From: an uncultured Sutterella sp.
GTDB taxonomy: Bacteria; Pseudomonadota; Gammaproteobacteria; Burkholderiales; Burkholderiaceae_F
Assembly: GCA_902463725.1 (NCBI GenBank)
Contig: CABQGK010000010.1
Location: 1-64,000, forward strand
Length of the DNA: 64,000 bases
Reading direction: 5' to 3'
The notes under the pieces were generated by a model. That model was given only the letters and a program-made list of their open reading frames with translations, was not told the origin of the DNA and searched no databases. Below are positions 60,922 through 64,000 of this stretch, piece after piece. The translations under genes were made by a program, and so were the position numbers. Positions within the stretch are counted from its first letter, which is position 1, and the number at the start of each line of letters is the position of its first letter.

Positions 60922-61075
60922 TAGACGGCAAACTTGCTTGCTCACGCGAGCGAGCTGATTAGATACCACCGAACGGGATCTTAGTCGGGAGTAACTTGAA
61001 GGCCTAACGCTGCATGATATCCGCCTAAAGAATTTAGTCAACATAATAATCCTTATGTTGAATTTAATGGCAAAT

Positions 61076-61108
61076 AGAAAAGCGACACGCATTCTGTGCC
61101 GCTTTTCT
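61076..61108 (-). terminator. Terminator of the second flavoprotein gene
   Basis: On the reverse strand AGAAAAGCGGCAC (61096-61108) pairs with GTGTCGCTTTTCT (61076-61088) with one mismatch around a 7-base loop, and is followed by a modest A/T-rich tail. It lies 10 bases past the stop. Confidence 0.65.
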
Positions 61109-61117
61109 CTCTGAGAG

Positions 61118-62518
61118 TTACTTGAGCGCGTACGCTGCCGCGTCCAAACCTGCAATACGGCCAAAGGTCAAAAAGTCTGCAACAGCGTTACCGCCGATGC
61201 GGTTGCCGCCATGCACACCACCCGTAACTTCACCCGCGGCAAAGAGGCCGGCAATGGGCTTTTTGTCTTGCGTGAGCACCTCGGCCTTGCTATTGATTTT
61301 GAGCCCGCCCATGGTGTGATGAATGCCAGGCGTGACCTGCGCAGCGTAGTACGGTCCCTTTTCAAAGGATGCGAGCATATCGGGGCGCCCAAACTCCGTG
61401 TCTTCCTTCTTCTTGGCAAGCGCCGTGTAGTTTGCGAGCGTTGTCTTTAGCACGTCAGCAGGCACCTTGATCTCCTTCGCTAGCGCCTCAATCGTGTCCG
61501 CGCGCACCGCGTAACCATCACTGAAATATCCTTGAGCGAGCTTGCTCTTTTGCGCAACGCTCTCATCCCAAAGCAAATACGCGTAACCGCCCGTCTCCTT
61601 CAAAATCTTCTGCGAGACCACGTCACGGGTCAAAAGCTCATTGGTGAAGCGCTTGCCTTCTTGGTTCACCAGAATCGCACCACGCCCACGCATCGATTCG
61701 GAAATCAGGTGTCCGTCACGCTTAATGACAGTTGGATGAATCTGAATCTGTTCGATATCGGTGAGCCCAGCGCCCACTTCTAAGCCGAGCGTGATGCCCT
61801 CGCCCTGAGCGCCACTATGGTTTGTCGTGCTGAAGCCTTTGAGCTCAGGACGATACTTTTCCACCATCGCCATATTCGCGCCAAACCCGCCCGTGGCGAT
61901 CACCACTGCTTTGGCATCAATTGTCTGCACACCCGCCTTGGTTTTCACCTCAACACCGACAACTTTGCCATCCTTCATCTTGATATGCGTGACTTGGTTG
62001 TTCGTGCGAACATCAATGCCGTCCTGCTTTGCACGTGCCGTGAGAACCTTCATCGCAGCAGCACCGACGCTTGAGCCGTCACAGGGCCCATGGCTGCGTG
62101 GCACGGACTGCCCACCACTACGACGGTTCTGGAAGCAGAAATCCGCTCCGAGACTCACAAGCCACTCTTCAGCGTAGCGGGCATTCTCAGTGAGCGTCTT
62201 GAGGAGTTCAGGATCGTTCAGGTTGTGCCCACCCTTCATCGTGTCTTGATAGAAGAGCTCTGGGCTATCGTTAGTGACGCCCGCGGCAATCTGCTGCTTC
62301 GTGCCCGCGGCATTCATGCCACCCGAAGCAAAGTTGGAGTTCCCGCCCAAGTAGCTCATCTTTTCGAGCACCACCACAGAGGCGCCCTTTTCTTTTGCCG
62401 AGATCGCTGCGGACATCCCAGCGCCGCCCGAGCCAACGACCACCACATCAAAGGTCTCTGCCAGTGCGCTAACTGACAGGAGCGACAGTAGCGCAAGCGA
62501 AATCATGGTCTTTTTCAT
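61118..62518 (-). CDS. Exported fumarate-reductase-like flavoprotein without FMN domain
   Basis: A 466-residue protein with a signal peptide (ISLALLSLLSVSALA) and GGGAGG 6 bases before the ATG. The mature protein is a single FAD_binding_2 flavoprotein: FDVVVVGSGGAGMSAAISA at the start, IQIHPTV and SMRGRGAILVNQEGKRFTNE (conserved His and Arg regions of fumarate-reductase-type active sites), and GLFAAGEVTGGVHGGNRIGGNA near the C-terminus. It lacks the FMN-binding domain and CxxCH haem sites of flavocytochrome c, so it depends on a separate electron donor. It probably reduces fumarate or a related enoate in the periplasm. It is related to, but distinct from, the protein at 20708. Confidence 0.9.
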   Translation of the reverse strand: MKKTMISLALLSLLSVSALAETFDVVVVGSGGAGMSAAISAKEKGASVVVLEKMSYLGGNSNFASGGMNAAGTKQQIAAGVTNDSPELFYQDTMKGGHNLNDPELLKTLTENARYAEEWLVSLGADFCFQNRRSGGQSVPRSHGPCDGSSVGAAAMKVLTARAKQDGIDVRTNNQVTHIKMKDGKVVGVEVKTKAGVQTIDAKAVVIATGGFGANMAMVEKYRPELKGFSTTNHSGAQGEGITLGLEVGAGLTDIEQIQIHPTVIKRDGHLISESMRGRGAILVNQEGKRFTNELLTRDVVSQKILKETGGYAYLLWDESVAQKSKLAQGYFSDGYAVRADTIEALAKEIKVPADVLKTTLANYTALAKKKEDTEFGRPDMLASFEKGPYYAAQVTPGIHHTMGGLKINSKAEVLTQDKKPIAGLFAAGEVTGGVHGGNRIGGNAVADFLTFGRIAGLDAAAYALK

Positions 62519-62622
62519 ATGGATCCTCCCAAAAACTTGTTCCGTGGCAACTTATGCCGACAAAAGCATATGTTGAGAGTTTCAAAGTTATTTTTCTATC
62601 GGTGAAAACCCGAGTTCACGCC

Positions 62623-63303
62623 TTATATGGCAAGTCCTGTACCCGGTAAAACATAAAAGAGCACAGAGAAAAACTGAAGCGTCGTTCCAGCCAACACGAA
62701 CACGTGCCAGATCGCATGATTAAACGGGATCTTCTCCCAAAGATAAAAGATCACGCCTACTGAGTAAACAATGCCACCAGAGACGAGTAGCCAAAGCCCT
62801 GCGATCGGTAGCGTCGCAACGAGCGGCTTCATGACGAACACAACACACCAGCCGAGCAAAAGGTAAAGCACGCAATTGAGCCAATCGGCACGCTTCATAA
62901 GAAGCGGCTGAAAAATCATTCCAAACAGCGCAATGCTCCACACCACGGCACAGAGCGCCCACCCCACGGGACCATGAAGGCTCACAAGGCAGAACGGGGT
63001 GTAAGAGCCCGCAATCATGAGGTAGATCGCACCATGGTCAAAGACTTGCAGAATCTCCTTTACCCTACCCTTTGGCACAGCATGGTAGAGGGTCGACGCG
63101 GTGTAGAGAATCACCATGGCGCTACCGAAAACGGCGGCGCTCACCACAGACGTTGCCGCCCCTGATCGCGTGGTGGCGTACCAAATCATCACAACGAGCG
63201 CTGCAATACTCAGCAGCGCCGCAACGCCATGCGTAACCGCATTAGCGACCTCCTCCGCGAAACTGTAGGAAGCAGCTGATGCCACTGCTCTCTTCTCACC
63301 CAT
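62623..63303 (-). CDS. Hemolysin-III/YqfA-type (PAQR-like) membrane protein
   Basis: 226 residues from the ATG at 63303, with GGAGG 6 bases upstream. Seven predicted helices carry the family residues: ITHGVAALLSIAAL-like EEVANAVTHGVAALL near residue 20, STLYHAVP near 75, DHGAIYLMIAGSYTPF near 94 and FNHAIWHVFVLAG near 200, which together supply the metal-binding His and Asp. Despite its name the family is not generally haemolytic; it is an inner-membrane protein with possible roles in membrane homeostasis. It is monocistronic. Confidence 0.9.
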   Translation of the reverse strand: MGEKRAVASAASYSFAEEVANAVTHGVAALLSIAALVVMIWYATTRSGAATSVVSAAVFGSAMVILYTASTLYHAVPKGRVKEILQVFDHGAIYLMIAGSYTPFCLVSLHGPVGWALCAVVWSIALFGMIFQPLLMKRADWLNCVLYLLLGWCVVFVMKPLVATLPIAGLWLLVSGGIVYSVGVIFYLWEKIPFNHAIWHVFVLAGTTLQFFSVLFYVLPGTGLAI

Positions 63304-63423
63304 TTCCAACCTCCTTCATCCTTAGCACGCCCCGCCAATGCGTCTAGCAAAAATCCGGCGCGCATGAACTACATCATGCTCTAACAGAGCGACATAACCG
63401 CTACTGGAAATAGTGAGGTTGTT

Positions 63424-64000
63424 TCACTTTGTTTCGCTATTTTCGCTCTCTGATGCAACACTCTCTTGATCGAGTCGTTGTTGGATAGCGAAAATCTCAG
63501 CAGGGATTGCATGCGCCATTTTCCAAACAACAGAAATGGGGCGGGCACCCTCGAGGGATTCCAGCGTTACTGGCCCCATGTAGTAGAAGGGACAGGTCCT
63601 GCCGTCCTCGAGTTCACGACGGTAACGGACGAATAAGAGTTTCTTCCTACTCGTGTCGGTAATCTGCTTGCCTCGGGCACCCTCTGGATGCGTCTTTTTG
63701 GGTGACTGCCAGTGAAAATGCAGAGGATCTATCGCATAGTCCAAGTAGTCATGCGTTTGCATATCCTCTTTTCTCACCGTGACAAACATCAGAAATACCG
63801 GCTCGGCTTGCTGCCCGGCTGCTTTTACATCAGACCCGATCGCCTCCAGCGTACCAGCCGATACGCCGCTTTGGCCATCCGGCATCGTTGTTAGTGACCA
63901 ACGACCAAGAGCCGCCATGGCCTCAGCACGGGTATAACGTCCGTGCAGTTTTAGAGGAGTCAGTAAACCAAGGTTGGAAGTTTCCCTTTGGGGTACTTCC
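63424..64000 (-). CDS. C-terminal part of a DUF3427-domain protein (helicase-associated)
   Basis: The reverse frame is open from the window edge to the stop at 63424 (192 codons), so the gene continues beyond the window. The ATG at 63918 is internal. Recognisable DUF3427 features are LKLHGRYTRAEAMAALG, YLDYAIDPLHFHWQSPKKTHPEG, KKLLFVRYRRELEDGRTCPFYYMGPV and GARPISVVWKMAHAIP. This domain usually ends long superfamily II helicase proteins, often with an N-terminal phospholipase-D-like nuclease, but none of that is visible here. It may belong to a defence or repair locus. Confidence 0.78.
   Translation of the reverse strand, partial: EVPQRETSNLGLLTPLKLHGRYTRAEAMAALGRWSLTTMPDGQSGVSAGTLEAIGSDVKAAGQQAEPVFLMFVTVRKEDMQTHDYLDYAIDPLHFHWQSPKKTHPEGARGKQITDTSRKKLLFVRYRRELEDGRTCPFYYMGPVTLESLEGARPISVVWKMAHAIPAEIFAIQQRLDQESVASESENSETK

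Overview
The window looks like a chromosomal segment of an asaccharolytic, gut-type betaproteobacterium, most likely in or near Sutterellaceae (Sutterella/Parasutterella). This is inferred from the mix of genes: a Burkholderiales-type porin, a very large autotransporter with an extended signal peptide, periplasmic fumarate-reductase-like flavoproteins, a Dcu-type C4-dicarboxylate carrier and amino-acid or ureide catabolism. No rRNA, tRNA or CRISPR array was found.

Layout. 1-2505: the start of an SMR efflux gene, divergent from a MerR regulator with a MerR-type operator between them, then a porin. 2582-3484: a YpfJ-type metallopeptidase. 3723-5577: a small foreign block with a tyrosine recombinase, two AT-rich paralogous small genes and a fragment resembling the end of a polymorphic toxin. 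5757-6104: an exported WG-repeat protein. 6278-11805: a two-gene McrB/McrC-like candidate defence system. 11802-15146: an AraC regulator and an autotransporter, followed by 1.5 kb of C-rich, G-poor DNA without a clear gene. 16664-22519: a LysR regulator, Dcu carrier and argininosuccinate-lyase-like enzyme facing a periplasmic FMN/FAD fumarate-reductase-like protein. 23250-29403: a ureide or carbamoyl catabolic operon (AllH, isochorismatase-type amidohydrolase, FdrA/AllF, AllG, NCS2-like permease). 31437-34089: a cystine ABC transporter operon preceded by a Cys/Met-rich leader peptide and terminator. 37337-42748: a 1803-residue autotransporter. 43720-50478: a seven-gene operon carrying all seven shikimate-pathway steps plus chorismate mutase, preceded by an aromatic leader peptide and a complete attenuator. 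51036-55244: unknown and BRCT proteins, a MetE-like enzyme and an SGNH hydrolase. 55501-57985: an ISL3-type transposase scar and AT-rich membrane-protein genes. 58165-64000: TetR and a metal P-type ATPase, a second flavoprotein, a hemolysin-III-like protein and the C-terminus of a DUF3427 protein.

How the parts work together. Two biosynthetic or uptake operons appear to be controlled by ribosome-mediated attenuation. The leader before the aro operon reads FYFWSYYW and has mutually exclusive hairpins. The leader before the cystine transporter reads MCCCMC and precedes an intrinsic terminator. The Dcu carrier, the lyase and two periplasmic flavoproteins fit a lifestyle in which fumarate and related acids serve as carbon source and electron sink. 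The McrBC-like pair and the recombinase/toxin-tail block are the main mobile or defence content. I regard the two attenuators, the complete aro operon and the McrBC-like pair as most worth following up.
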